From Erpobdella octoculata (lineage: Eukaryota > Annelida > Clitellata > Hirudinida > Erpobdellidae), in contig OZ022242.1 of the NCBI GenBank assembly GCA_963978895.1, positions 9,139,614-9,203,613 of the forward strand: a stretch of 64,000 nucleotides of DNA, in the 5' to 3' direction. The position numbers were made by a program, and so were the translations under genes. Positions 40,339 through 52,500 of the stretch are shown in pieces (within the stretch, counting starts at the first letter, position 1; every line of letters starts with the position of its first letter). The notes beneath the pieces were generated by a model. The model was given only the letters and a program-made list of their open reading frames with translations. It had not been told where the DNA came from and searched no databases.

Positions 40339-42204
40339 CGCCTGCTCGTGGACAACTCTAGCTTATAATATAAGTCAAGGGTCTATTGTCCAAATGTCCA
40401 TTGAGTACGCGGTCCATACAGCACTAGTCTACCCCATTTCGTAGTTGCATGCAGCTCCGTGTAGTAATAGAGCAGAAACTGCTATGATGAGCCTGAAGTC
40501 AAATGACTCAATGGCGTAAGCAATTTACAATTTCTCTATTTACAGAGTGCTCCGTGTTCCATGTCTTTGTACATGAACCAGGGAAAACAAATTTAGTTGC
40601 AGATTTTTGTTAATATACCTAAGCAGCTAAGCGAGAGCGAGAGATTGACAAAAAACCATTCGCAATGAAGTCAGACGTTTTATTGACTAAACCAGGCCTA
40701 TAATATAACTTAATTGATGGCTGGCAGATTGGTCAATCCAATCTATTGAATAAATAAATGATAAAACAAGAAGTCATTATATTTTATGTTTCTAGATTTT
40801 TTGTTTTTTTTTTGTTATTTACACAATATATTTTATATATCAATAACTATTAGCAGAAATAACTTTAACTACTTGCACAAAATAGTTTGATAAGCAAATG
40901 GTGTGTGGTTAATTAAACTCAAGCTATCTTGAGCATTATCTCGTCCCGTTTCAGATATGAAACAAACAATTGAATCTTTCACAATCATATAACGTTATAA
41001 TCTTAAGTATATCAGATGATTGCAATCTAAATGTTAGTTGATTAAGTAAATGTTTATAGTTTTCTGCACCGGGCATTTTATGAAAAAAATAACAAGTAAG
41101 TGAAAAAGAAATAGCATATTCATAATTTGATCTGATAATCTTCTTTCCTTCTTCCATTCTCCAGGCTTGCATTAGTTTTTATTGAATAAATTCAAAATTT
41201 TTAACACGATTTTCATAACTGTGAATCAACACGAGATCGGAGGCTTCCAATCATACAGACACCTTTCAATGCAAACTCAAACCCAACCGGATCTGATCGA
41301 TTTAAGGGACGGTGAGAAGTGAGATGAACTTATATACGACATTTTTCAAACCTTATCTTGGTAGTAAAATTACTACATAAATCTTGTTGTACCGCATATT
41401 TATAAATTATTTAGTTTATTCAAAAAGATTATGTTCTAAAATCAGTTGCTCTTAGTCTTATTTCTTAATTTGCATGTAGATAATATTATGATTTTTACAA
41501 GCATTTTGTATATTATAGTAAAAAAATAGAAAATTAAATAACAAAGTAAAACTTTTGGATATCACTAATTTTTGTGCACACAATTGAATGTTTAATATAC
41601 ACAAAACATTGTGAGTTACTGTTTATTATCATCGAATATTTTTAAAGCATTATTTTTTGCATTTTGAAAACGACGTCATTATTATTGAATATTCACAATT
41701 TTTCGAATTCTCCAATCAGAGTGAACTAGTTTTTTTAATTTAAATTACGAAGAAGTATGCAGAAGTCTCTTAAATCACTCAATTTACCTACTTCCAAAAA
41801 ATGGTTTCTGACTGACAACTGCAAATTTAGAAAAAGCTATAGTTAAGAGTTATTAGCAGACACACTGAAGAAAATTAATATTATGGAAAATGCCTTTTTT
41901 AAAACCGTTTGTTAGTAGTTAGTGAACATTTTATTATATTAATATCTTAACATGTTCTTGGAAAAACTGAATAATTTCATTAGAAATTATAAACGAATAA
42001 AAAATTAATTTTTAATTAGAATATAAACCTATTTTCTGTTTAATTTTTTTTTACTTTACTAATTTTCAAAACAAAAAATTCCAAAAATGTAAAAAACTAT
42101 GAATGATAATATGAAAAGGTCTATATTTAGACCTTTAAACAATAACTAACAAAACAGTTATTTTAGTCACTTTAGACACTTGAACTCCGCATCGCTAAAT
42201 GGGA
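40339..42204. other. AT-rich intergenic sequence
   Basis: No gene, RNA or named repeat recognised in about 1.9 kb between AKT and the protease cluster. Confidence 0.5.
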
Positions 42205-42612
42205 GTCAATCTGCCAGTCCCAAGTTCCCAAGCCTGGATGAAGGAAGAGGGGAAAAGAAAACATTATCAAGTTATGATCTGTGAACTGAAATATTTTGAT
42301 TTTTTTACACATTGCTATTTAAATATCAAAACAAAATGTGTAGAGGACTATAAACTATTATAAAAACAAGTAAAGGAAAAACGAGTTTTTCAACACAAAC
42401 TTTGATTTCCAATACACTCGATTTAGAAATTCGAAAGATGTTCAAATTAAGTTTTTTTTATTTGAATCATGTATTGTCATCCAATATAAAGCTATGCTGA
42501 AAGTTTCAGCTTTCTAGATATTCAAAAATCTGGTTAAATTTTACTTGCAAGATTTGCGTACAGAGAAAGACACACACACACAAACAGAGATTGTAACCTC
42601 AATAAAATTTTG
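42205..42612 (+). mobile_element. Diverged SINE E followed by family I element
   Basis: 42205-42365 has GCCAGTCCCAAG..CCCAAGCCTGG and ends GAGGACTATAAACTATTATA, a diverged SINE E. It is followed immediately by a family I copy (42363-42612). The same E-then-I order occurs at 23858-24305. Confidence 0.65.
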
Positions 42613-43493
42613 TAACAATGGAACCGTAAAAATAGTTAGTAATTCGGCAGTTTTTAATTTTGTGCAAATCATTTTTGATAAAAATCTATGAATTAAAAAA
42701 AAACATTGACCACAGTTTTCTAAATACTTGATACGTGGTTTTTAAAAAGTTTTTTTATAAATTATTTTTTAAGCGTCAAAAGGTCCCAACGCATGGCTCA
42801 AGCATGCAAGCGCTCAAGTAAGCATTCAAGCATTCAAGCAAGCAAACATGGTGAAGCTAATATGAATGATTTAAAAACTCTTCACAGTCTCGTGATAGCT
42901 AGCGGTGACATCATGAACAATATTCAAACCACAAACTCTCTGATTTACTGTAGAAATGTTATTACTTTTTTATCAAAAGCAATTAAACCTCATATCAAAT
43001 TTGCGTAAAAAGAAAAATCCGCGTGTCTGGATAAAGCAGAAATTAAAACAGATTAAAATATGGTGACACGAAACTTCTTAGTGGTGTTTCTTGAACTACT
43101 TCTATTTTGGTCTTAAAAGGTCTGTTTTAATACAAAACACTAGAGCTCGTCAACGCTTTCAAATGTGCCGAAAGTACCATTAAGAATACTAAATAATGAC
43201 CTCGAGGATGTAAGAACAGATTAAGAAGGTATTCATGAATTAGTTAATGACTCTGCTACAATCCAAATTGTTGTAGATATCTATTGAACACTTATACTCA
43301 TTTTAAAGCAACTCTTTTCACGAGAGTAAAATTTATTTTTGCTATTATAATTTTGAAATACAAAAAAATGAACACAATTTTTTTAAGTTAAACTTCCAGA
43401 ATAAATAAAATTAATTGGGCCAAAAAATTCAATTTATTAATGTTATATATGTAGATGGCCTTCCAACATCGTAAAAATTGAATTTATCTCAAT
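42613..43493. other. Intergenic sequence downstream of protease gene 1
   Basis: A low-complexity GCATGCAAGC/CAAGCATTC stretch at 42790-42850 recurs at 62930-62970. No gene seen; the 71-codon plus-strand frame covers this simple repeat. Confidence 0.5.
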
Positions 43494-46400
43494 TTAATTT
43501 TCTGATAAATTTTTAAGAATCCAGTTAAGGGCGTACGAGACTCTGCCATAAACACCGGGATATTCGCTGGCACATCCTATTCCAAATGAGACCACACCAA
43601 TGAGAGAAAACGTTCCATCGGCGTTCTTAACGGCCAGAGGTCCTCCAGAATCTCCCTGCGCATAATAATTACAACTGTACATGAATTTTCTACAGTAAAA
43701 ATTGTATATAATAAACAAATAATAATAGTAAAAACTATATATAATAAACAAATAATAATAGTAAAAACTATATATAATAAACAAATAATAATAGTAAAAA
43801 CTATATATAATAAACAAATAATAATAGTAAAAACTATATATAATAAACAAATAATAATAGTAACAACTATATATAATGATATTATCAACCAATTAGAAAA
43901 CTGTTTGTGAAATTTGTTGACCTGGCACGAATCTCTTTCAGTACTGCCCTTATTATCAGAGGCACAGATCATGTCAGCCGTTATATTCAGTGTCGTGTAC
44001 TTGCTCTGGCAGTATTCGTTGGTGGTCGTATTCAAACTTGTGTAGAGCAAAGTATTACTACCCAGGCCACCTGGTAACAACATTGACAGTATAAAATTAG
44101 TAAACTACAAATTTAAATAAAATTGGAACGAAAATATAAGTAATAGAAACAAATTTGACAGCAATGTAGTAACATTGCGGTAATAAGTGTTACGTGAATT
44201 CTAAGGATATGTAAGATATTTTGTAATTCAGTTGAATTAGTTTTGTTTATTAAATTTAAAAGAGTTCGACGTTTTCAAATCGTTATTATTTAAGTTATTA
44301 AAAACTAAAAAATATTTTGTTATTAAAATAGTTTTATAGTAAATATATTTATCAATAAATGTTGGTCAAACGTTTAAATATGTGTAATATACCAGAAGAA
44401 GTTGATCCCCATCCAGACACAATAGCTTTCTTGTGTTCATAAAGCTTATCATCAGACTCAGGAGGGCAGATTGGACAGACGTTTTCATCAATTTTCATGT
44501 TTTCAGTTGTTTCTACCAAGCTAAAGTCGTTGCTGTATCTATTCGGAGTGTTGTAACTTTCATGTCTGATGATCGTTGCGACGTTAAGAGTTTGACGTTC
44601 TTCGTCAGCTTTGTCTAACCTTGTGTGATCTCCTACTACTACTCTCAGAGTGCTTGGGGTCCTGATAAAAAATGGTGTTTAAATTTTTAATAATTATGAA
44701 TAAGTTTATTTTTATGAAAAGTGATCGGACACCTGTAATGCAATCAGTGTAATTTTAGTCGTGGGTTGTATTTTATTTTTTGTTTCAATTTTTAGTTTTT
44801 GTATAGACCCTTATTTGCCTTGATTGAGCAGTTAAGTGATCGGAGATTTTAAAAACCGAATTAAAAATTTTATTGAAGATGAAATTGAAGTTTTAATTTC
44901 AATTTTCACTTTGTTTTTAAAAATTTCTGTTTTATGATGAGTAGGGGAGACCGGGGTTATATGTTACAAATTTCACTTTTTTGTAAATTGGCTGATCCCT
45001 ATAACCTTAATTTACCTAAGGCCAGTGGGGTTTAGTGCAGTAACATGTTACACTAAGATGAGGATAAGTAAGTCCTGTTATTAGTTCATGGATTTTTAGG
45101 AATTATGATTTTAGATGAACCACTCGAATGTAACAAATAACCCCACTGCCGGGGTTACATGTTACAAGGACTGGGGTTACATTGTTACAGATGCATAAAA
45201 GACATATTTCGTAAATGTAAAGGGATTATTGTACAGTAACACCTCTAACGATACAAAAAATATCATACTCAAATGATTTGCCACAAACTAGGCTTCTCAT
45301 CCAACCATCACAAGCTGAGTTGACGTATTTTTTCAGCGGTCCAAATACGCTGCGGTCCAGCGGCTGTAGCTTGTGCGATCAGTGAGGTGGAAACGTAAGA
45401 AGAACGATTCCATTCAGTCGATAACCTCAATCGACATGTGCGATTCGTGATTGTCTAACAATATGAGGACAGGTTTCACTGGTGAGCATCAGCTTATCAT
45501 GCGGGGCTATATGTTACAAGTGTAACATATATGTTACAAGTGTAACATATAGCCCCATTACAAGTGTAACATATAGCCCCAATGTGATTTTTCGTAAAAA
45601 ACAAGTCACTACTAATACAACGGCCCTGCTACATCGCTAGAAATTGTCTGTTTATCAGCACATATCACCACGCCACCAACATGCAAAATATGACAACAGA
45701 AGTAACCAAACTAGCTGCAGAAACAAACAAAGTGCACACCTACCTGGAAAAAAGATATCGACTTGAAAAAAGTTTATTTGCTACAACTTTATCAGTATTG
45801 TTTATATTTAAATCAGCATCGCCGGATATTGTCAGATTCACTGTGAGCATGCACTGAAACATAGATATTGACTACAAATAAATAAACACCATAGATATGA
45901 TCACTGTAACATGTAGCCCCTGTAACATTGAGCCCCGGTCTCCCCTAGTTCTTTTTATGCCCACCATGAAAATGTTGTGCTAGTCTGATGACTCGATGGT
46001 GTTTTGATTAAACTACACAGCTGATGGTGATCATTTTAAATAATTATTAAATTTATAAAAATATTTCAATTTTAATCTGTTTAAAATTTACATTCCGTTT
46101 GTGCAGTGAGCTGCCGTCAAAAGCCATCGTTCGTTGATTATGCTTGCACCACAGAAATGACCGGTTTTTCGTCTCAGACTTGCCTTGAATGAAAAAAAAA
46201 CAAAGCTCATTCAAATGTTTGGTTGAAAATTGATATTTTTTATTGAACGACACTGAAAGTTGCAAATTAAATCTATACTAATAATTAGCTAAGTTTTCTG
46301 TCTGTAACTCAATATAATTTTAATACCATGCACCTATTTTAATTAAATTTGGCATGATTTCGAACAAAAAATTATTTTTCAGATTTAAACGTTTGTTTGT

Positions 46401-47317
46401 TTTTTATTCTTGCTGCTTAACAGGTTTTAATGCAAGTTATCTATAATTTATAAGTAATTTTTTATCAAATTTACCTGCCAAGGAAATTCATTAATTCTTG
46501 CTTGGATACCTCCCACAATCGATGGAGCAGGTAACTCGTACTCTCCTGCATCAGGGTATTTGCTTTTGCAGCACTCTAAAATTGAACATTAATCAAATCA
46601 AATGAACAGCTGTACAGTTATTAGAATGTACAATAAAATGTTGACAGTACATTGACAAGTTCCTTTTATCTCAAATTTGGTAAGAAAGTCAGGGTCAGAA
46701 CAATAAGAATTCATTGTTAGAATTCAGGGACATCATTTATGGGGGGCAGAAAGTTTCCTCCTTGATTTTAAAGTGGGCCTCTCACTTACGTTGAAGATGG
46801 CACCCATAAAGTTAAAGCGGGTCCCCTTGACGTTGAAGCGGGCCCCCATGGTGTTCAAGCGAGCTCCGCTAGACGCAGAACTGGGAACGTAGCAACGACT
46901 ACTCACGCCCTCCGTTCATCAGTTTGTTTGGTAAGAAAAATATGGATGTATTCGAAAAATTCTTGGAAAAATGGCCACCGCTTTTTTTTGAAAAAATGTA
47001 ACGTTATACGGATAAAATGTTAAAACTTGTGGGCTTTTTCAACAATCATTGGCCACCAAATGATTTTGACGTCTCTGTATGACTTCTGAAAAGATATTCT
47101 AGACTTAACCAGTGCCAACCGAGGCTCATAAGGTATGAAAGTATGAATAAACTAGAACGGTATACTCACGTGACCATGTATTCGGTGAAGCTGTAAAAAT
47201 TAATATTTTTATATTACCAATCAATAAGATAACATAAATTTATTAAAAAAAAATACGACGATTAACGTTCTTACCAAACACCACTGGAATCAAAAGAAGA
47301 AAAGTTAATCCCATCAT
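43494..47317 (-). CDS. Trypsin-like serine protease 1 (lumbrokinase-like)
   Basis: Exons in transcript order: 47317-47275, 47190-47170, 46575-46475, 46183-46092, 44661-44393, 44070-43922, 43655-43494; 278 aa. The start is the first of two ATGs, giving a signal peptide [15 protein letters not shown], then a short Cys-rich propeptide, then IVGG at 41-44. Catalytic triad H81 (LLTAAHC), D131 (YSNDFSL) and S228 (GDSGGP). D222, six residues before the Ser, sits in the S1 pocket and predicts cleavage after Arg/Lys. The C-terminal pattern (ICASDN..., [24 protein letters not shown]) closely recalls earthworm fibrinolytic proteases. Odd points: the residue before IVGG is Ser, not Arg/Lys; Trp215 is replaced by Phe; and extra Cys at 24 and 148 are absent from its neighbour. 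It is the tandem partner of 49586-54672 with identical exon phases. Probably digestive or secreted. Confidence 0.93.
43700..43870. repeat. 33-bp tandem repeat in the last intron of protease 1
   Basis: About five near-identical units of TAAAAACTATATATAATAAACAAATAATAATAG. The period is a multiple of three and stop-free on the minus strand, so the last exon appears extended into a 132-codon open frame. Splice sites GTCAAC and GCGCAG on either side show it is intronic. Confidence 0.88.
44942..45947 (-). mobile_element. pogo-like DNA transposon relic in a protease intron
   Basis: Ends are GGGGAGACCGGGGTTATATG and its mirror GAGCCCCGGTCTCCCC, each flanked by TA. On the minus strand (about 45475-45270) a broken frame reads [19 protein letters not shown], then after a frameshift [22 protein letters not shown]. 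This is the second catalytic Asp region of DDE_1/CENP-B/jerky-type pogo transposases. The remainder of the transposase is deleted. Internal copies of TAACATATAGCCCC occur near the right end (45500-45590). Confidence 0.78.
46725..47077. mobile_element. CAGGGACATCATTT-ended transposon, copy 3
   Basis: Left end CAGGGACATCATTTATGGGGGG; right end on the minus strand CAGAGACGTCAAAATC. It lies in the second intron of protease gene 1 and is a short deletion derivative of the family at 18801-20626. Confidence 0.55.
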
Positions 47318-47404
47318 AGCGAAATAAACCAGCGGTATTTATCTAAAAAGTTAATTTTATTTTAAGCAGTGGTATTCATACCAAGCAGCTATAATTATAA
47401 TAAG

Positions 47405-47418
47405 CAGCTATATTTATA
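47405..47418 (-). promoter_or_regulatory. TATA box plus CAGCTG-like motif, protease 1
   Basis: Minus strand TATAAATATAGCTG, 88 bp upstream of the ATG. The same 14-mer, with one change, lies 74 bp upstream of the paralogue. Several further AAGCAGCTAT copies lie upstream (47365-47515). Confidence 0.55.
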
Positions 47419-47519
47419 CTAAACAACTGAGTTTATATAAAACAGCTATAAATTATATATAGATATATATTTATAGTTCTACATTTAAGCAGCTATTAAG
47501 CAGTTGTACTTATAATGAA

Positions 47520-48304
47520 TAAGTATAATCAGATGACCATTCAAAATATTCAATAAATTATTATATTCTAGTTTTAGTAAACACAAGATTGCGTCGATTT
47601 CTAGATAAAAATTATCTTGAAGTTTGAAAATTAAACTTTGATTAATTAATCTTAGAAATAATAATTATATCCTGATAGATAATTTTTTTATTTTTTGTAG
47701 GTTATTTATGTATTACTTATCGTGATGTATGCTTATCATCTTTTAATCTAGGAGTACCTTTGAAAATTTTGAATTATCTTCTTAATATTTTATATTTAAA
47801 CTTTTAAATATTTAAAAAAATTTTATTTTTCTTTAGTGTTATCGAAATATGGCTGTTTATTGTTTAAATCCCTGCAAGTTTTACTTTTGTTAAAAAGCAA
47901 AAATTAATAATCATAATTATTAATAATTAAATAATAATAGTTCTAATTTTCCCCGGGAGTAGTATTTCTTAAATACAAGGTACATATATAATATTTGTAT
48001 GCAGTGTATATAATTCATTACAATGAAGATCATGGTAATAAGGATGATTTCATGATCTTCATCTCATTATGATTATCATCATCATATTTAATTGTCGTCA
48101 TCTTTGTCATCATCTTATCATCTTCATAGTCATCATAATCGTAATAACCACTCCTATTCCCATCTTTACCTTTACCGTCTTCATCACAACCATCCTAAGA
48201 CAGTGCTATGCAGTACACTATTATACCAATATTTTTGGGGACAGCGTGTTTACCGAATGTTGACAGTTTTTCGACAAACTTGCACAGGAGTATGTATATA
48301 TATC

Positions 48305-48400
<96 letters not shown>

Positions 48401-49585
48401 TTACTTACTTACGCATGACTTATAAAACTGGCAGCATACCAGTTGGTGTACTTTAAAAAAACTGTTTAAGTTTACTCAGAAGAATTTCTCTCTGAAGTCG
48501 AATTATTTTTGCTATGCTTAAATTAAAAGATTTGTTTCTGACAATTATTTAGACAAACAGAAAAGTGGAGCGAATTTGTGTAAAACAACTAACATTTCAG
48601 AAGCTATTTTCTGGTTTTTTCTATGACAAAGGAAAGTATTAAATTTGTTTTGTTTTTATTTTAATAAGGGTTTATTATATTTTGTAAAAACAATTAAAAA
48701 TATACTTATCATTGCGTTTATAACACAAATTTATTTTTTTGCTCAGTTAATGTTGCTGTTGTTTGTTGTATCACTATATGATTGTGATAACAGATATATG
48801 TAATTAAAATAACTAAATATTACGTTATAAGACTAGCTGAAATACACCATATTCAAATTCTTAAAACTAACTTTTAAGGTATTTAAAAAAGAGCTTTATT
48901 TTATCTTTTTTTTTATTATTGAACTACTCAGTCAGTTTGTTTGTTTTTATAAATAATTTATTTGGTTTGTAAGTTTTCTTTAAAACATTGCATTTTTTAG
49001 ATTAAACATATTGCATGAAAACATTTCAGGCAATAAATTTTTTTAGCATAACAACTCAGTTCTTGGCATTCTATTCAGTTGAAAATGGAAAAAAGTGAGC
49101 TGGTTAGTGTTTTCTAAGTATTTGATTGTTTGTTGTTTCAAAGGTGAATTGAATTGGTCAAGGATTTTCAGAAAACACCAATCTATAGATTACCCAGGAA
49201 TTATACATTAATGATAGTGATCGTCCCACTACTAAACTATAAAAATCATTAGAGAATTCTTATCTATAGATTATTTGGATATGAACGTTATTGAGAGTGT
49301 CGTTTAAAATACAATACTATAATATGGAAAAACGTCTATTATCTTAAATTTCAAGTTATCTTGACAAATTTAGGAAAAAATACATATTTATACATGGCTA
49401 ATATGGAATAAAAACACTTTTTCACATTTGAATAATTTTTCAAAAGCTACAATTAGTTATAATTATTATAATAGAACTATGACACAATAAGCATAGAAGT
49501 TTTGTTCCATTCGTAAAAACGAAAGTTCATTTACTTGAAAACACAATGGTTTTCTAAAAAATCTTTTAAATCATTAAAATTTAGT
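47520..49585. other. Intergenic region between the two proteases
   Basis: Contains a TCATCA-rich stretch (48060-48185) and a (TA)n tract (48307-48397), otherwise AT-rich. No third protease exon was found on either strand. Confidence 0.55.
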
Positions 49586-52500
49586 TCAATTTTCTGCCAA
49601 AACTTTCAGAATCCAGTCATTGACATGTGAGACTCTGCCATAAACACCGGGATACTCGCTAGCACATCCGATTCCCCACGAGACCACACCAATGAGAGAA
49701 AACGTTCCATCGGCATTCTTAACGGCCAGAGGACCTCCAGAATCTCCCTGGATGTATTTAATTGTAGTAATTATAAGTAACATATGTAACATTAGCAACA
49801 AATGTATATACATTGTTAAAGACGTAAGTAAAAATTTTAGAAATAGCAAATAAAAATTAAAATTTTGACTAAAATGAAAATAAATGGTTATTGGTGGAAA
49901 ATCGTGTGTGACTGTCAATATGAGTTGTAATAAAACTATAAGAATAAGTAAATAGTAGAAGAATTTAAATTTATGATTTCTTAAAAGTTTTTCCCAACAA
50001 ACCTGGCATGCATCTCTTTCGGTACTTCCTTGATTGTCAGACGCGCATATCATATCCGGGCTGATTGTATGCTTTGTGTACACACTCTGACAATATTCGT
50101 TGGTTGTCGTATTCACAGTTGTGTACAACAAGTTGTTTGTAGTGAGGCCACCTGGTGACGTGATGAGAACTTCAACTGATTAATCGATATAAATAAATTA
50201 AGTCGACAAATGTGATACTAAGCGCTAAACTCAAAAACGGCTGGACCAAATGAAGAAAGACAGGGATCGGGAAAGCAAGCGGAGAACGAGCAGAAGAGCG
50301 AGCGGGTTAAGGAAAGCGAGTGGCAACTGGAACGGGAGAGCAAGTGGGAGCGGGAGAACGAGTGGCAACTGGAACGGGAGAGCGAATGAGAACGGGAACG
50401 GGAAAGCTAGCGGGAGCGGGAGAGCGAGCGGGAAAGGTGAGGAAACGGGAGAGCGAGATGAAGCAAGAGAGCAAACTAAAGAGCAAGCAGAGATAGAAAT
50501 GAGAGCGAGCTGGAGCGAGAGAGCAAGCGGGAATGGAAACAGCGAGAAAGAGAAAAGAGGGAGAAAGAGAAACAATAGAAAAACCTCTAAAAACCGCGGG
50601 CAAAGCTGGGTAACCCCACTATTTTTTTTTATATAAAATGGCTGTTAAGCATAAGCGGAATAAGCTGGAAAGTTTCTTTAAAACAATATGTTACATAATT
50701 CCCAGAATTTATAATAGTTTATAGTATTTGATTTAGTTAAATAATTACATTGAATTCAGAGTATTATTTTTTAATAAGTAATTGCGTTTTTAATTGTTTT
50801 AATATGCAATTTAGAGATTTAATCATCTATAAATGCTTGTTCAAAGTTTCATACCAGGAGAAGTTGTTCCCCATCCGGACACGATAGCTTTCTTGTGTTC
50901 GTAGAGCTTATCCTCAGGTTTGGGTGCGCAGATTGGCCAAACATTTTCATTAAGTTTGATGGCTTCAGTAGTTTTTAACAAACTGAAATCGTTGCTGTAT
51001 CTGATTGGATTGCTGTAACTCTCGTGTATGATTATCTTCTCAATTTTCAACGTCTGACGGGCGGCATTCTCACTTTCCAGTCTTGCGTGCTCTCCTAACA
51101 CCACTTTCAGAGTGCTAGGATTTCTGAAAAAAGTGTTTTTAAACAAAAATATTAAAATTTAATATATTCAATGATTGTTTGTAGATTGGTATATTCAAAT
51201 TCAAGTCCTGAACCGATGTTATTGTAATTTGGTACACTCGAAAAGAATGTTATTTGTTCATTTTGCAAAAATAAATCTGATCACTGGTTATAGACAAAAA
51301 ACTTAAAAAGCCTGGTCTTAAAAACTAGTCAGTCATTTAAATTCGATATCTAATAAGCAAACATACAAGTTAAAAGCATTCAAGATGTTCCTGGATCTTT
51401 GAGATTAAATGTTTTGATTTTCTAATTAGCTTATTGTTTTTTATATTAGATGTGGTAGGACTAAAATAGAAAAAGTTTTAACGGATTGTCTTTTTTCAAA
51501 TTTGAGTCTGGCTCCTAAAAGTCGAGACGGAGTTGAATAGTAGTTGTTAAGGTAAAAAAAATAACATTATTCATAAATGTAAATGTAAATGTACTGAACA
51601 TTAGGGCGCTACTTCGTATTAATAATACCACAGCAGCGCCGGGAACTGCTAGTGCATGTGGGATCACACAGTATAACCTGCCACCCGCACGTGTCTCCGA
51701 AATCAAAATGTGCCGAACCCTATTACACCCAGTCGTGAAACTGGTACTCATTTATCGACCAGTGAAAGGTAAAAGGCTGAGTTGGCTTGAGCAGTGTGAG
51801 TGAATTCCTTGCTCAACTGAATAATAGATAGATTAATAATTTTGAAAATGTTATTTAAATTAAATTATACTAATCAATGAAACGCAGGAACGTCATTTTT
51901 AGCAAAACCTTGGGGGGGGGGCAAAAACATTTTTATCCTCAAATACCAAAATTTTATCTTTGTTAAGCTATACTTTTCCTCCCAAATAAAAAATAGTTAA
52001 TAACCGGGGTGGTAGTCGTTGATACTTTTTTCAAAAAAATCAGAACCTTATACACTCCCCCCCCTAAAAAAAACAAACTGATGGCTGGAGAAGGAGGTAA
52101 GTTGTAGCCAGTAGCAAATTTATGGGGGCCAACGTAGTGCGCCCTAATTTTGTCCTCTCAAAAAACGTTTTTGCATTAACTTATTATTACTTTTGGAACT
52201 GTCAGATGCTTATTTATATAAATAAAAATGTAACTGTTCGTTTGTTATGTGCCAATGATCTTTGAAAGTTTTTGATCAATTGGTTTAAAATTTGGAAGCA
52301 ACATAATCCTTATTCAGGAAAAGTTTTCTATCTACTTAAAAATACCCGCTTGTTGTCTCACGTTTTATGAGCAAAAAACCTTTCTTAAGTTTTTATAGCG
52401 TAACCATCGGGACCATTGAAATGTATTTAGTCGAACTAAACCCCAGCAACGCTTGACCGGGTACAGCTAGTTTGTAATATTTGCATAAACAAACAAGGTT

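Noticed and set aside
49586..50131. 181-codon continuous frame at the 3' end of protease 2
   Set aside because: It reads through the last intron. GTTTGT after CAG at 50002 and ATCCAG before GGAGATTCTGG give the normal CQ-GDSGG junction seen in the paralogue.
50231..50636. Long open frames on both strands, one Arg/Glu/Gly-rich and one Leu/Pro/Phe-rich
   Set aside because: Both come from the purine-rich minisatellite of a Helitron-like element inside a protease intron.
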